A DNA stretch of 64,000 nucleotides from Rhizobacter sp. Root404 (lineage in GTDB: Bacteria; Pseudomonadota; Gammaproteobacteria; Burkholderiales; Burkholderiaceae_C): NCBI RefSeq assembly GCF_001425865.1, contig NZ_LMDS01000005.1, positions 186,001 to 250,000 of the forward strand. Direction: 5' to 3'. Below, piece by piece: positions 18,001-26,578 of this stretch. A program made the translations under genes and the position numbers. Numbering within the stretch: position 1 is the stretch's first letter; the number at the start of each line of letters is the position of its first letter. Under the pieces are notes generated by a model, which was given only the letters and a program-made list of their open reading frames with translations, made no database searches and had not been told where the DNA came from.

Positions 18001-18542
18001 CCGATCTGCTCGACAGCCGCGAGCCGCAGCTGCTGGCCGGCATCGTCACCGACTTGCGGGTGATCAACGGCCAGCGCGGGCGCGTGGCGATCTTCAAGCT
18101 CGACGACAAGAGCGAGGCGATCGAGGCGGTCGCGAACGAGGACCTGCTGAACGCGAACAAGGACCTGCTCAAGGACGACGAGCTGATCATCGTGCAGGGC
18201 AAGGTCCAGCCTGACCGGTTCTCCGGCGGCCTGCGGCTGACCGTGGCCAGCGTGTGGGACCTGGCCGGCGCGCGCTGCCGCTTCGGCAAGTACCTGCGCG
18301 TCGCGGTCAACGGCAGCGTGCCGCCGGTGGCGGAAGTGCTGCGCGACTTCCCGTCGCGGCGCGTCGCGACCGAACACGGCGACCTGCCGCAGGGGCTGAC
18401 GGTGCGGCTCGAGCTGCACCGTGAGGCCGCGAGCGGCGAGCTCGATCTGGGCGAGGCCGCGCGCTTCTATCCGACCGACGCCGCGCTCGATCGCTGGCGC
18501 GCCGGCGCGCACCACGGGCAGGCCGTCGTCGTCTACGAATGA
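15036..18542 (+). CDS. dnaE: DNA polymerase III subunit alpha
   Basis: 1168-residue replicative polymerase. PHP domain at residues 1-~270 (VHLRTHTEFSVADGTLR), polymerase core with the catalytic aspartates in MPDFDIDF (Asp403 and Asp405), thumb, fingers, helix-hairpin-helix and OB-fold (GGLRLTVASVWD region). Length and motif order are normal for DnaE1. There is no Shine-Dalgarno sequence; a TAAAAT box lies 6 nt before the ATG. The 3' end overlaps the patatin gene by 4 bp (ATGA), an unusual partner. Confidence 0.98.
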   Translation: MAFVHLRTHTEFSVADGTLRIDDAIKAAAADGQAALAITDLSNLFGAVKLYSGARKKGVKPIIGADVWLEPAGGEKSPSRLVLLVQSRQGYLNLCELLSRAWLQHEQRSQACVKWGWLAELNAGLIALSGAEMGAVGQALVAGDTGRAEALARQFAEHFPGRFYIELQRAGLPGNEAHVRAAVKLAARLQLPVVATHPVQFETPDDFDAHEARVCVAEGEMLTNPKRIKRFSREQYFKTQAQMEVLFADLPSAIANTVEIAKRCNLSLVLGKPQLPDFPTPIVDGQPLAMADYFSILSHEGLVERLKQRYPDEAERERQRPRYVERLDFEIQTILKMGFPGYFLIVADFINWAQNNGCPVGPGRGSGAGSLVAYSLNITGLDPLQYNLLFERFLNPERVSMPDFDIDFCQGNRDRVIDYVKQKYGRDAVSQIATFGTMAAKAALRDIGRVLGMGYGHVDSIAKLIPAPPGKQVTLAKVPEQPDPGLIYARKEAPELEQREAAEEEVAELLALATRVEGITRNVGMHAGGVLIAPGKITDFCPLYMQPGSDSAVSQFDKDDVEAIGLVKFDFLGLATLTILELAKDFIKARRPQFKDFDYDKLPLDDARVYKLFSDGRTESVFQFESAGMQRMLKDARPTRIEDLFALNAMFRPGPMENIPTFCARKHGKEEVRYPHPLLETVLGETYGVMVYQEQVMQAAQVLGGYSLGGADLLRRAMGKKKAEEMAQHRQIFRDGAAKKDISKDAADEVFDLMEKFAGYGFNKSHAAAYSLLAYHTAWIKVHCTAEFFAANMTVEMDDSDKLRALLVDAKTFGITIEPPDVNKGVHRFEPVSDKVVQYGLGAVKGTGQGAIEAIVRARREGGPFTSLFDFCARVDRKQLNKRVVEALVKAGAFDALHPERSAMLASVGLALDWADTQAAHADQGGLFDFGGDDDHGASTQEPPLIAAEPWSIKERLTLEKGALGFYLSGHLFDQSATEVRRFAKRQIADLLDSREPQLLAGIVTDLRVINGQRGRVAIFKLDDKSEAIEAVANEDLLNANKDLLKDDELIIVQGKVQPDRFSGGLRLTVASVWDLAGARCRFGKYLRVAVNGSVPPVAEVLRDFPSRRVATEHGDLPQGLTVRLELHREAASGELDLGEAARFYPTDAALDRWRAGAHHGQAVVVYE

Positions 18543-19732
18543 CCATCCCGCCGACCACCGGGCTGGTGCTGACCGGCGGCGGTGCGCGCGCGGCGTATCA
18601 GGTCGGCGTGTTGAAGGCGATCGCCCAGATCCGGCGCGACTGCGGGCAGTTCGGCGCGGCCAACCCGTTTCCGGTCATCACCGGCACGTCGGCCGGCGCG
18701 ATCAACGCGGCCGCGCTGGCCAGCCGGGCCGACGATTTCGACGCTGCGGTCGCCAGCCTCGGCGCGGTGTGGGAGGACTTCAGGGCCGAGCAGGTCTATC
18801 GGGCCGATTCGTTCGGCGTGATCCGCACCGGCGCGCGCTGGCTGACAATGATGTCGGTCGGCTGGGCGATCGCGCGCTGGCGCCGCGCGCGCCCGCGCTC
18901 GCTGCTGGACAACACGCCGCTGGAGTCGCTGCTGAAGCGCCTGGTCGACACCGAGCGCACGCGCCGGATGATGCGCGACGGTCACCTGAAAGCGCTCGCC
19001 GTCTCGGCGTCGAGCTATGGTTCGGGCCTGCACGTGACCTTCTACGACGCGCTCGGTGACATCGCACCATGGACGCGCTCGCAGCGCATCGCGGTGCGGG
19101 ACGCGATCACCGTGCCGCACCTGCTCGCGTCGTCGGCGATCCCGTTCGTGTTCCCTGCGGTCGGCCTGCGGATCGGCGATCACGTCGAGTACTGCGGCGA
19201 CGGCTCGATGCGCCAGGCGGCGCCGATCTCGCCGGCGGTTCACCTCGGCGGCGAGCGCATCCTGGTCGTCGGCGCCGGCCGCATGCACGAGCCGCCCGGC
19301 GAACGTGCCGGACAGAGCGAGTACCCGAATCTGGCGCAGATCGCCGGCCATGCGCTGTCGAACATCTTCCTCGATGCGCTCGCGGTCGACATCGAGCGCC
19401 TGCGTCGGATCAACAGCACGCTCGCGCTGTTGACGCCCGAGGCGCGCGCCGCCACCAGCCTGAAGCCGCTCGAGGTGCTGGTGATCGCGCCGAGCCAGCG
19501 CCTGGACGACATCGCCGCCAAGCACCTCGGCGAACTGCCGGCACCGGTGCGCGCGATGTTGCGCGGCATCGGCGTGCAGGGCCGCGGCGACGACGCCCGG
19601 GGCGCGGCGCTGGCCAGCTACCTGCTGTTCGAAGCGGGCTACACGCGCGAACTGATGGCGCTCGGCGTGGCGGACACGCGGCGCCGCCGCGATGACGTGG
19701 CCGCGTTCTTCGGCTGGACGCTGCCGGTCTGA
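18539..19732 (+). CDS. patatin-like phospholipase
   Basis: 397-residue patatin-domain acyl hydrolase. The oxyanion loop is GGGARAAYQVG (residues 13-23), the nucleophile Ser51 lies in GTSAGA, and the catalytic Asp221 lies in a DGS motif. No signal peptide, so cytoplasmic or peripheral; the substrate is presumably phospholipid or lysophospholipid. Translation is coupled to dnaE through the ATGA overlap. The C-terminal ~120 residues resemble the DUF3336-type extension seen in other bacterial patatins only loosely. Converges on comEA-like gene 1 with a 3-bp gap. Confidence 0.92.
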   Translation: MTIPPTTGLVLTGGGARAAYQVGVLKAIAQIRRDCGQFGAANPFPVITGTSAGAINAAALASRADDFDAAVASLGAVWEDFRAEQVYRADSFGVIRTGARWLTMMSVGWAIARWRRARPRSLLDNTPLESLLKRLVDTERTRRMMRDGHLKALAVSASSYGSGLHVTFYDALGDIAPWTRSQRIAVRDAITVPHLLASSAIPFVFPAVGLRIGDHVEYCGDGSMRQAAPISPAVHLGGERILVVGAGRMHEPPGERAGQSEYPNLAQIAGHALSNIFLDALAVDIERLRRINSTLALLTPEARAATSLKPLEVLVIAPSQRLDDIAAKHLGELPAPVRAMLRGIGVQGRGDDARGAALASYLLFEAGYTRELMALGVADTRRRRDDVAAFFGWTLPV

Positions 19733-19735
19733 CGG

Positions 19736-20047
19736 CTACTTCTTCTTCGTCGCGGCGGTCGCAGCCACGGTCGTGGCCGTCAGCGCCGCGCCATTGACGG
19801 TCAGGCCTTCGGCCGAGAACTTGGCGGCGTTGCCCGCACCGACGCCTTTCACGCGCGTCTGCAGGTCGGTCCAGTCCTTGAACGCGCCGCTCTTGCGCGC
19901 CTCGACGATGCGGGCGGACATCGACGGACCGATGCCCTTGATGCTTTCGAGTTCGGCCTGGGTGGCCTTGTTGACGTCGGTCGCCGCGAAGGCGAGGGCG
20001 CTGAACAGGGCGATGGCGATGGCGAGGATGGTTTTGACGACGGTCAT
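19736..20047 (-). CDS. exported ComEA-like helix-hairpin-helix protein (copy 1)
   Basis: 103 residues: signal peptide (residues 1-~21, ending AFAA), then a ComEA-type double HhH domain (VNKATQAELESIKGIGP and VKGVGAGNAAKF) and a short Ala/Thr/Lys tail. ComEA binds DNA in the periplasm during natural uptake. ATG at 20047 has GGAG 8 nt upstream. About 70% identical through the HhH domain to the neighbouring copy 2, so the pair arose by tandem duplication. Confidence 0.9.
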   Translation of the reverse strand: MTVVKTILAIAIALFSALAFAATDVNKATQAELESIKGIGPSMSARIVEARKSGAFKDWTDLQTRVKGVGAGNAAKFSAEGLTVNGAALTATTVAATAATKKK

Positions 20048-20180
20048 GACGGTCTCCGAGAGTTCGGGCGGTGCGGGATTGCAGCCCGGATCGAAGTGTC
20101 TCGACGCGATGTCGAACTGACCATCGCCATCACGGGGCGACCCGAAAGGCGGACCCTCGAAAGCGGGTCGGCCCGACCGC

Positions 20181-20205
20181 AAAAAGCCCCGCACGCGGCG
20201 GGGCT
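20181..20205 (-). terminator. intrinsic terminator of comEA-like copy 2
   Basis: Minus-strand stem of 8 bp (AGCCCCGC/GCGGGGCT, 20185-20192 with 20198-20205), 5-nt loop, followed on the minus strand by TTTTT. Confidence 0.8.
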
Positions 20206-20239
20206 CGGAGCGGGCGGACGGGTCCGCCGTCGGGGACCC

Positions 20240-20836
20240 TTACTTCTTCGCGGCGCTCGCCGGTGCAGCAGCGGAAGCCGCAGCGGCCGGCTTCTTGGCG
20301 TCCTTGGCAGCCGCCTTGTCGGCCTTGGCCTTCTTGGCTTCTTCGGCCGCCGCCGCCTTGGCGGCCTTCTTCTCTTCCCGTTCCTTCTTGGCGGCCGCCT
20401 TCCTGTCGGCGGCGCTCATCTCGGCGGGCTTGGCAGCAGCGGCCGGGGCGGCGGCGCTGGCTGCCGCCGGAGCGGCCGGTTTCGCGGCCGGCGTGGCGGC
20501 CGGTGCCGCCGCCTTCTTCTCTTCCTTCTTCGCCGCAGCCGGTGCCGGCGTGGCGGGCTTGGCCGGGGCACCGGCGAACGCGGTGCCGTTGACGGTCAGG
20601 CCTTCGGTCGAGAACTTGGCGGCGTTGCCTTCGCCGACGCCCTTGACGCGCGTGACCATGTCCTGCCAGTCCTTGAACGCGCCCTTGTTGCGCTCCTCGA
20701 TGATCTTGGCCGAGATCGCCGGGCCGATGCCCTTGACGCCTTCGAGTTCGGCCTGCGTGGCCTTGTTGGCGTCGACCGCGGCGAACGCGGCGGCGGCGAA
20801 AAGCGCCAGCACGGCGGCGAGAATCTTCTTGATCAT
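20240..20836 (-). CDS. exported ComEA-like HhH protein with long Ala/Lys tail (copy 2)
   Basis: 198 residues: signal peptide (AAAAFAA at about 14-20), ComEA-type HhH domain to residue ~70, then about 120 residues made almost only of Ala, Lys, Pro and Glu, with KKA and PAKP repeats resembling the tails of histone H1 and AlgP-like proteins. The HhH part is a near copy of copy 1. The combination suggests a periplasmic DNA-binding protein whose basic tail adds non-specific affinity. Alternatively the tail may contact the envelope. Terminator present; start at 20836 has a weak GAGGTAGC upstream. Confidence 0.88.
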   Translation of the reverse strand: MIKKILAAVLALFAAAAFAAVDANKATQAELEGVKGIGPAISAKIIEERNKGAFKDWQDMVTRVKGVGEGNAAKFSTEGLTVNGTAFAGAPAKPATPAPAAAKKEEKKAAAPAATPAAKPAAPAAASAAAPAAAAKPAEMSAADRKAAAKKEREEKKAAKAAAAEEAKKAKADKAAAKDAKKPAAAASAAAPASAAKK

Positions 20837-20939
20837 GGAGCTACCTCGGGTTGTTGCGGAGTCGCCGGCCGGATCGACCGGCGGCAAAGCCCTCAACGGC
20901 AGCAGGTGATTGTGCGTTGACCGCCCATCGCAATATCGC

Positions 20940-21935
20940 TCAAACGGTGGCGCGTGCCAGCCAGTCGACGTACGACCTGACGCCGGTGGCGACGTCGGCG
21001 AAGGCGTGGGCGCAACCCGTCGCCCGCAACCGCGCCGGATCCGCCTGCGTGAAGGCCTGGTACTTGCCGACCAGCGCATCGGGGAACGGGATGTACTCGA
21101 CCAGACCCTGTTGCACCATCGCGGCCAACGCGAGCGGCGTCTGGCCCCGCAGTGCGCGCGCGGCGTTGACGGCGGCGAGCGCCACATCGTTGAACGGCTG
21201 CGCGCGTCCGGTGCCGAGGTTGAAGATGCCGCTGCGGTCGGGATGCTGCAGGAACCACAGGTTCACCGCGACCACGTCATCCACGTAGATGAAGTCGCGG
21301 CTCTGCTCGCCCGGGCCGTAGCCGCCGTAATCGGCGAACAGCCGCACCTTGCCGGTCTCGCGGAACTGGTTGAAATGGTGGAACGCGACCGACGCCATCC
21401 GCCCCTTGTGCTGTTCGCGCGGGCCGTAGACGTTGAAATAGCGGAAGCCGACGACCTGCGCGATGGCGGTCGGCAGCATGCGGCGCACGACGTTGTCGAA
21501 CAGCAGCTTCGAGTAGCCGTAGACGTTGAGCGGGCGCTCGAACTCCGGCTCCTCGCGGAACGACGCGCTGCCGCCGTAGGTGGCGGCCGAGCTGGCGTAC
21601 AGCAAGCGCGTGCCCTGCGCCTGGCAGGCGTCGAGCAGGCCCTTCGAGCAGCGGTAGTTCGTGTCCATCATGAAGCGGCCATCGTGCTCCATGGTGTCGG
21701 AGCAGGCGCCTTCGTGGAACACCGCGTCGACGTGGCCGAACTCGCCCTTCGCAAATCGCGCGTAGAACTCGCTCTTGTCGAAGTAGTCGCTCAGGCGTGC
21801 GCCGAGCAGGTTGCGGTACTTCGGCCCGTCGGTCAGGTCGTCTACGGCGATCACGTCGTCGATGCCGATCGCGTTGAGTCCGTGGACCAGGTTCGAACCG
21901 ATCATGCCGGCCGCGCCGGTGACGACGATCTTCAT
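20940..21935 (-). CDS. hldD: ADP-glyceromanno-heptose 6-epimerase
   Basis: 331-residue NADP-dependent short-chain epimerase that converts ADP-D-glycero- to ADP-L-glycero-beta-D-manno-heptose for the LPS inner core. N-terminal Rossmann motif [10 protein letters not shown], the family-specific [12 protein letters not shown], and the catalytic YGYSK. Length normal. It follows rfaE1 with a 4-bp overlap at the end of the lapA-lapB-rfaE1-hldD run. Confidence 0.97.
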   Translation of the reverse strand: MKIVVTGAAGMIGSNLVHGLNAIGIDDVIAVDDLTDGPKYRNLLGARLSDYFDKSEFYARFAKGEFGHVDAVFHEGACSDTMEHDGRFMMDTNYRCSKGLLDACQAQGTRLLYASSAATYGGSASFREEPEFERPLNVYGYSKLLFDNVVRRMLPTAIAQVVGFRYFNVYGPREQHKGRMASVAFHHFNQFRETGKVRLFADYGGYGPGEQSRDFIYVDDVVAVNLWFLQHPDRSGIFNLGTGRAQPFNDVALAAVNAARALRGQTPLALAAMVQQGLVEYIPFPDALVGKYQAFTQADPARLRATGCAHAFADVATGVRSYVDWLARATV

Positions 21936-22867
21936 GCGAACAACTCCTCGTAGCTGACGGTCGCCGTGCCGAACTTGCCGACGACGATGCCGCCCGCGCG
22001 GTTGGCGATCGGCATCGCCTCACGCAGGCTGAGGCCGGCGCCGAGCATCGCGGCCAGCGTCGCGATCACGGTGTCGCCGGCACCGGTCACGTCGAACACC
22101 TCGCGCGCCTGCGCCGGCACCTGCAGATGTCCGGTGGCGTCGAAGAGCGACATGCCGTCTTCCGACCGCGTCAGCAGCAGCGCCTCCAGACGGTGGGCCT
22201 CGCGCAGCGCCTGGGCGCGCTCATGCAGCTGGGCCTCGCTGCTCCACGAGCCGATCACCTGCGCCAGCTCGGCCCGGTTCGGCGTGATCACGGTGGCACC
22301 GGCATAGCGGCTGTAGTCGCTGCCCTTGGGGTCGATCAGCACCGGCTTGTTCGCGCGGCGAGCGAGCTCGATCATCCGCGGGATGTGGGTCAGGCCGCCC
22401 TTGCCGTAGTCGGAGAACAGCACCGCGCCGTGCGCGGGCAGGACGCGCTCGTAGTCGGCCAGCATGCCCGACAGCACCTCGTGGTCGGGCTGGTTCTCGA
22501 AGTCGATTCGGATCAGCTGCTGCGAGCGGCCGATCACGCGCAGCTTGACGATCGTGTAGAGCTGCGGGTCGCTGCCGAGCAGCGCCGTGACGCCGTGCTG
22601 CTCGAGCAGCTGCCGCAGCTTGCGCGCCGGCTCGTCGTCGCCGACGACGGTCAGCAGCGTGGCCTGCGCACCCAGCGTCTTGACGTTGAGCGCGACGTTG
22701 GCGGCGCCGCCGAGCCGCTCCTCCTCGCGGTTGACCCGCACCACCGGCACGGGGGCCTCGGGCGAGATGCGATCGACCGCGCCGAACCAGTAGCGATCGA
22801 GCATCGCGTCGCCGACGACCAGCACGCGGGAGCGCTGGACTTCGGCGAGGGTGGGATGAGCAGCCAT
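21932..22867 (-). CDS. rfaE1: D-glycero-beta-D-manno-heptose-7-phosphate kinase
   Basis: 311-residue ribokinase/PfkB-family sugar kinase, equal to the N-terminal domain of bifunctional HldE. Motifs: [13 protein letters not shown] at the start, GGAANVA and the anion-hole DVTGAGDT near residue 250. The adenylyltransferase domain is absent, so a separate rfaE2 must exist elsewhere. Start shares one base with the stop of lapB; end overlaps hldD by 4 bp. Confidence 0.95.
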   Translation of the reverse strand: MAAHPTLAEVQRSRVLVVGDAMLDRYWFGAVDRISPEAPVPVVRVNREEERLGGAANVALNVKTLGAQATLLTVVGDDEPARKLRQLLEQHGVTALLGSDPQLYTIVKLRVIGRSQQLIRIDFENQPDHEVLSGMLADYERVLPAHGAVLFSDYGKGGLTHIPRMIELARRANKPVLIDPKGSDYSRYAGATVITPNRAELAQVIGSWSSEAQLHERAQALREAHRLEALLLTRSEDGMSLFDATGHLQVPAQAREVFDVTGAGDTVIATLAAMLGAGLSLREAMPIANRAGGIVVGKFGTATVSYEELFA

Positions 22868-24018
22868 CAGAGGTCTTCCAGACGTTGCGGTGGGTAGCTG
22901 TCCCAGTTCAGGCAGCCCGGGCATTGCCAGAAATAATGCTGCGCCTCGAAGCCGCAGGCGGCACAGCGGTAGCGGTGCAGCGGCTTCGCGGCGCGACCGA
23001 TCGCATCGCCGAGCGCCTTGGTTTCGGCAGTGTCGAACGCCGCGGCGTCGGTCTGCGTGATCAGCGCTTTCGCGACCGACAGCGTCGGGTGGCTGCGCAA
23101 CTGTTCCAGCAAACGGGTGCGCTGGTGGGCGGGCGCCGGGTCGAGCAGCGCGAGGGCCTCCAGCAGGTCCATCGTCGGCGCGCGGTCGTACAACTCGCGC
23201 AGTCGATCGATCGCGGCGGCAATGCCGCCCGACGCGATCGCGCTTTGCGCGTAGTCCCGGGCCACGAGGTTGAACGCAGCCGGGTGCGCGACCATCAGCA
23301 CGCCCCACAGCGCCAGCACCTGCGCATGGTCGCCGCGCCGCGCGGCGCGCTGGCCGGCGAGAACGAGCGTGCGCGCGGCCTGCGGGGCGGCCTCGCGTGC
23401 GTGCTCGAGGGCCGCGTCGGCTTCGTCCGGCTGATGCTTCGCATCGGCCTCCAGCGCGATTTCGCACCAGTAGTGCGAGATGCGCGGCGCGAACGAGCCG
23501 GTGCCGCGGTTCTCGAGCTTTTGCGCGACCTCGACCGCCGCACGCCAGTCTCGGGAGCGTTCGTGCAGCGTCAGCAAGGCCAGGCGCGCCTCGGTGTCGA
23601 AGGCCGTGCCTTCGAGCGCCTGGTAGGCGGCCTCGGCGCGGTCGAACAGGCCGGCCTTCATGAAGTCCTGCGCGAGCGCGTGCTGGGCGCGATCGCGTTC
23701 GGTGCGCGGCAGGTCGGCGCGGTTGAGCAGGTGCTCGTGCACGCGCACCGCGCGCTCGAATTCGCCGCGGCGGCGGAACAGGTTGCCGAGCGCGAAGTGC
23801 AGGTCGGAGGTGTCGGGGTCCTGCTGGACGGCCTCGATGAACGCGTCGATCGCCTTGTCGTGCTGGTCGTTCAGCAGCAGGTTCAGGCCCTTGTAGTAGG
23901 CCTTCGGCGAATCCTTCTGTTCGCGCTTCCATTGACGCAGGTCGAGCCGCGAGGCGAGCCAGCCGAACGCGAACGCCAGCGGCAGGCCGAGCAGCAACCA
24001 CTGCAGGTCAAAGTCCAT
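22867..24018 (-). CDS. lapB: lipopolysaccharide assembly protein B
   Basis: 383 residues: one N-terminal transmembrane helix (LLLGLPLAFAFGWLASRL), a series of TPR-like helical repeats from about residue 40 to 330, and a C-terminal rubredoxin-like zinc knuckle (CAAC and CPGC). LapB (YciM) adjusts LPS synthesis by presenting LpxC to the protease FtsH. It overlaps lapA by 11 bp and continues into rfaE1, so LPS control and heptose synthesis share one transcript. Confidence 0.95.
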   Translation of the reverse strand: MDFDLQWLLLGLPLAFAFGWLASRLDLRQWKREQKDSPKAYYKGLNLLLNDQHDKAIDAFIEAVQQDPDTSDLHFALGNLFRRRGEFERAVRVHEHLLNRADLPRTERDRAQHALAQDFMKAGLFDRAEAAYQALEGTAFDTEARLALLTLHERSRDWRAAVEVAQKLENRGTGSFAPRISHYWCEIALEADAKHQPDEADAALEHAREAAPQAARTLVLAGQRAARRGDHAQVLALWGVLMVAHPAAFNLVARDYAQSAIASGGIAAAIDRLRELYDRAPTMDLLEALALLDPAPAHQRTRLLEQLRSHPTLSVAKALITQTDAAAFDTAETKALGDAIGRAAKPLHRYRCAACGFEAQHYFWQCPGCLNWDSYPPQRLEDL

Positions 24019-24319
24019 CGCGTGGCGGGTGCGGCAGCGTGACCTCGGCGGCCGGTGCGACGACCGGCACCTCGGCACGCGCCTCGATCACCGGTGCGTG
24101 CTTGCGCGCGACGCGGCGGTGCTTCCACCAGCTCGGCACCATCGCGAAAACGCCGAAGGCACAACCGAGCGCGAACGCGGCCAGCACGATGAACACCATC
24201 GGCGCACGCCATTCCTGGCCGAAGAACCAGCGGATGCCGGCCTCCTGCTGGTTGTTCAGCGCGAAGGCAAACAGGGTGAAGAAAACGGCGGCCCGGAAGA
24301 GCCAGACAAGAAGTCGCAT
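24008..24319 (-). CDS. lapA: lipopolysaccharide assembly protein A
   Basis: 103-residue inner-membrane protein of the LapA/DUF1049 family: two transmembrane helices with the conserved NNQ after the first and a basic-to-proline cytoplasmic tail. It is translated just before lapB. A TAGAAT on the minus strand (24369-24364) could be a -10 box ~45 nt upstream of the start, with no good -35. Confidence 0.92.
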   Translation of the reverse strand: MRLLVWLFRAAVFFTLFAFALNNQQEAGIRWFFGQEWRAPMVFIVLAAFALGCAFGVFAMVPSWWKHRRVARKHAPVIEARAEVPVVAPAAEVTLPHPPRDGL

Positions 24320-24394
24320 CGGCAGTGCGGCGGGTGCCGCGTCGCATCGGAATCAGGCGGCCGATTCTACCGGCCGACCGATGCGCAACGAGCG

Positions 24395-24733
24395 TCAGGC
24401 GTCGTTGGCCGAAGCCCCGCGTGGCGCGGGCTCGGGGCCGACCGGCACATGCGTGTCGACCGCCTCGCGCAAGGCTTTGCCGGGCTTGAAATGGGGGACG
24501 AGCTTCTCGGGGATCACCACCTGCTCGCCGCTGCGCGGGTTGCGGCCCACGCGCGGCGGGCGGCGGTTGATCGAGAAGCTGCCGAAACCGCGGATCTCGA
24601 TGCGGTGCCCTTTAGCAAGCGCCGCGGACATCGCATCGAGGATCGTCTTGACCGCGAACTCCGTGTCGCGGTGCGTCAACTGGCTGAATCGCTCAGCCAG
24701 CTGCGCCACGAGATCGGAGCGGGTCATCGACAT
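24395..24733 (-). CDS. ihfB: integration host factor subunit beta
   Basis: 112-residue HU/IHF-family DNA-bending protein; with IhfA it bends DNA sharply at specific sites. The beta arm signature [14 protein letters not shown] and the NPRSGE/PHFKPGK ends are present. The ~15-residue Pro/Ala-rich C-terminal tail is an extension beyond E. coli IhfB. The start may be ATG 24733 or ATG 24727 ([10 protein letters not shown], the usual N-terminus). Eleven bases separate it from rpsA. Confidence 0.96.
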   Translation of the reverse strand: MSMTRSDLVAQLAERFSQLTHRDTEFAVKTILDAMSAALAKGHRIEIRGFGSFSINRRPPRVGRNPRSGEQVVIPEKLVPHFKPGKALREAVDTHVPVGPEPAPRGASANDA

Positions 24734-24744
24734 CAGTCCAACAA

Positions 24745-26463
24745 TCAGGAATTGTTGTTCTGGTTGTCCAGCTTGGCGCGCAGCAGGGCGCCCAGGCTGG
24801 TCGTGCCGGCGTTCTCACGCTCGCTCGTCTGGGCCAGGCGGGTCATCGCTTCCTGGTTGTCGGCGTTGTCCTTGGCCTTGATCGACAACTGGATCGAACG
24901 CGTCTTGCGGTCGACGTTGATGATCACGGCGGAGACTTCGTCGCCTTCCTTCAGCACGTTGCGCGCGTCTTCGACACGGTCACGGCTGATTTCCGAAGCG
25001 CGCAGGTAGCCCGTCACGTCGTCGTTCAGCTGGATCTCGGCGCCACGCGCGTCGACCGTCTTGACCTTGCCGGTCACCGACATGCCGCGGTCGTTGACCG
25101 AGGTGTAGCTGGTGAACGGGTCGGAGTCGAGCTGCTTGATGCCCAGCGAGATGCGCTCGCGGTCCACGTCGACGGCCAGCACGATCGCTTCGACTTCCTG
25201 GCCCTTCTTGTAGTTGCGCACCGCGGCTTCGCCCGGCTCGTGCCACGAGAGGTCCGAGAGGTGCACCAGGCCGTCGATGCCGGCGGCCAGACCCACGAAC
25301 ACGCCGAAGTCGGTGATCGACTTGACCGGGCCCTTGACGCGGTCGCCGCGCTGCACGGTGGTCGAGAACTCTTCCCACGGGTTGGCCTTGCACTGCTTCA
25401 TGCCCAGGCTGATGCGGCGCTTGTCTTCGTCGATCTCGAGGACCATGACTTCGACTTCGTCGCCGAGCGAAACGATCTTGCTCGGGGCGACGTTCTTGTT
25501 GGTCCAGTCCATCTCGGAGACGTGCACCAGGCCTTCGATGCCCGGCTCGATCTCGACGAACGCGCCGTAATCGGCGATGTTCGTGATCTTGCCGAACAGG
25601 CGCGTGCCGTTCGGGTAGCGGCGCGACACGCCATGCCACGGGTCGTCGCCCAACTGCTTGATGCCCAGCGAGACGCGGTTCTTCTCGGCGTCGAACTTCA
25701 GGACCTTGGCCTGCAGCTCTTGACCGACTTGCACCACTTCGCTCGGGTGACGGACACGGCGCCAGGCCATGTCGGTGATGTGCAGCAGGCCGTCGATGCC
25801 GCCGAGGTCGACGAACGCGCCGTACTCGGTGATGTTCTTGACGACGCCGTTGACGATCGCGCCTTCATGCAGCGTGGACAGCAGCTTGCCGCGTTCTTCG
25901 CCCATCGAGGCTTCGACCACAGCACGGCGCGACAACACGACGTTGTTACGCTTGCGGTCGAGCTTGATGACCTTGAACTCCATGGTCTTGCCTTCGAACG
26001 GCGACATGTCCTTGACAGGGCGCGTGTCGAGCAGCGAGCCCGGCAGGAAGGCGCGGATGCCGTTGACGAGCACCGTGAGGCCACCCTTGACCTTGCCGTT
26101 GACCGTGCCGGTCACGAACTCGCCGGATTCGAGCGAGTTCTCGAGCGACAGCCACGAGGCCAGGCGCTTGGCCTTGTCGCGCGACAGGATGGTGTCGCCA
26201 TAGCCGTTCTCGACCGCGTCGATCGCGACCGAGACGAAATCGCCAGGCTGAACTTCGAGTTCGCCCTGGTCGTTCTTGAATTCTTCGATGGGCACATACG
26301 CTTCGGACTTGAGGCCGGCATTGACGACCACGAAGCTGTGTTCCACGCGCACCACTTCAGCAGTGATGACTTCGCCGCTGCGCATTTCCGAGCGAGTCAG
26401 CGACTCCTCGAACATGGCGGCAAAGGATTCCATGCCGGTGTCGGCAGTCTGGGTTTGGGACAT
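24745..26463 (-). CDS. rpsA: 30S ribosomal protein S1
   Basis: 572 residues with six S1/OB RNA-binding domains; S1 binds mRNA leaders and unfolds them on the 30S subunit. The repeated signature GAFV...[11 protein letters not shown] / [11 protein letters not shown] / [11 protein letters not shown] marks domains 3-5. Slightly longer than the E. coli protein (557). Leaderless mRNAs, for which this window shows candidates, need S1 less than ordinary messages do. Transcribed from the aroA-cmk side as in other Burkholderiales. Confidence 0.98.
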   Translation of the reverse strand: MSQTQTADTGMESFAAMFEESLTRSEMRSGEVITAEVVRVEHSFVVVNAGLKSEAYVPIEEFKNDQGELEVQPGDFVSVAIDAVENGYGDTILSRDKAKRLASWLSLENSLESGEFVTGTVNGKVKGGLTVLVNGIRAFLPGSLLDTRPVKDMSPFEGKTMEFKVIKLDRKRNNVVLSRRAVVEASMGEERGKLLSTLHEGAIVNGVVKNITEYGAFVDLGGIDGLLHITDMAWRRVRHPSEVVQVGQELQAKVLKFDAEKNRVSLGIKQLGDDPWHGVSRRYPNGTRLFGKITNIADYGAFVEIEPGIEGLVHVSEMDWTNKNVAPSKIVSLGDEVEVMVLEIDEDKRRISLGMKQCKANPWEEFSTTVQRGDRVKGPVKSITDFGVFVGLAAGIDGLVHLSDLSWHEPGEAAVRNYKKGQEVEAIVLAVDVDRERISLGIKQLDSDPFTSYTSVNDRGMSVTGKVKTVDARGAEIQLNDDVTGYLRASEISRDRVEDARNVLKEGDEVSAVIINVDRKTRSIQLSIKAKDNADNQEAMTRLAQTSERENAGTTSLGALLRAKLDNQNNNS

Positions 26464-26578
26464 TGAGGTTTCCGGTGCGGCTCTTGCGAACCGCGGGGTT
26501 AGGTTGAACAACCGCCGCCCTGACGCACCGCCGGATGAGTGGTGCAGGAGGGAGAGCGACGGACTCTCTTTCGGCCCA

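Noticed and set aside
14979-18515. 1178-codon open frame antisense to dnaE
   Set aside because: Shadow of the high-GC3 dnaE gene; composition dominated by Arg, Leu, Val and His without any domain.
20240-20480. CRISPR-like or satellite repeat in the GC-rich run of comEA-like copy 2
   Set aside because: The repetition is caused by Ala/Lys codons in a coding tail; there are no regular spacers.
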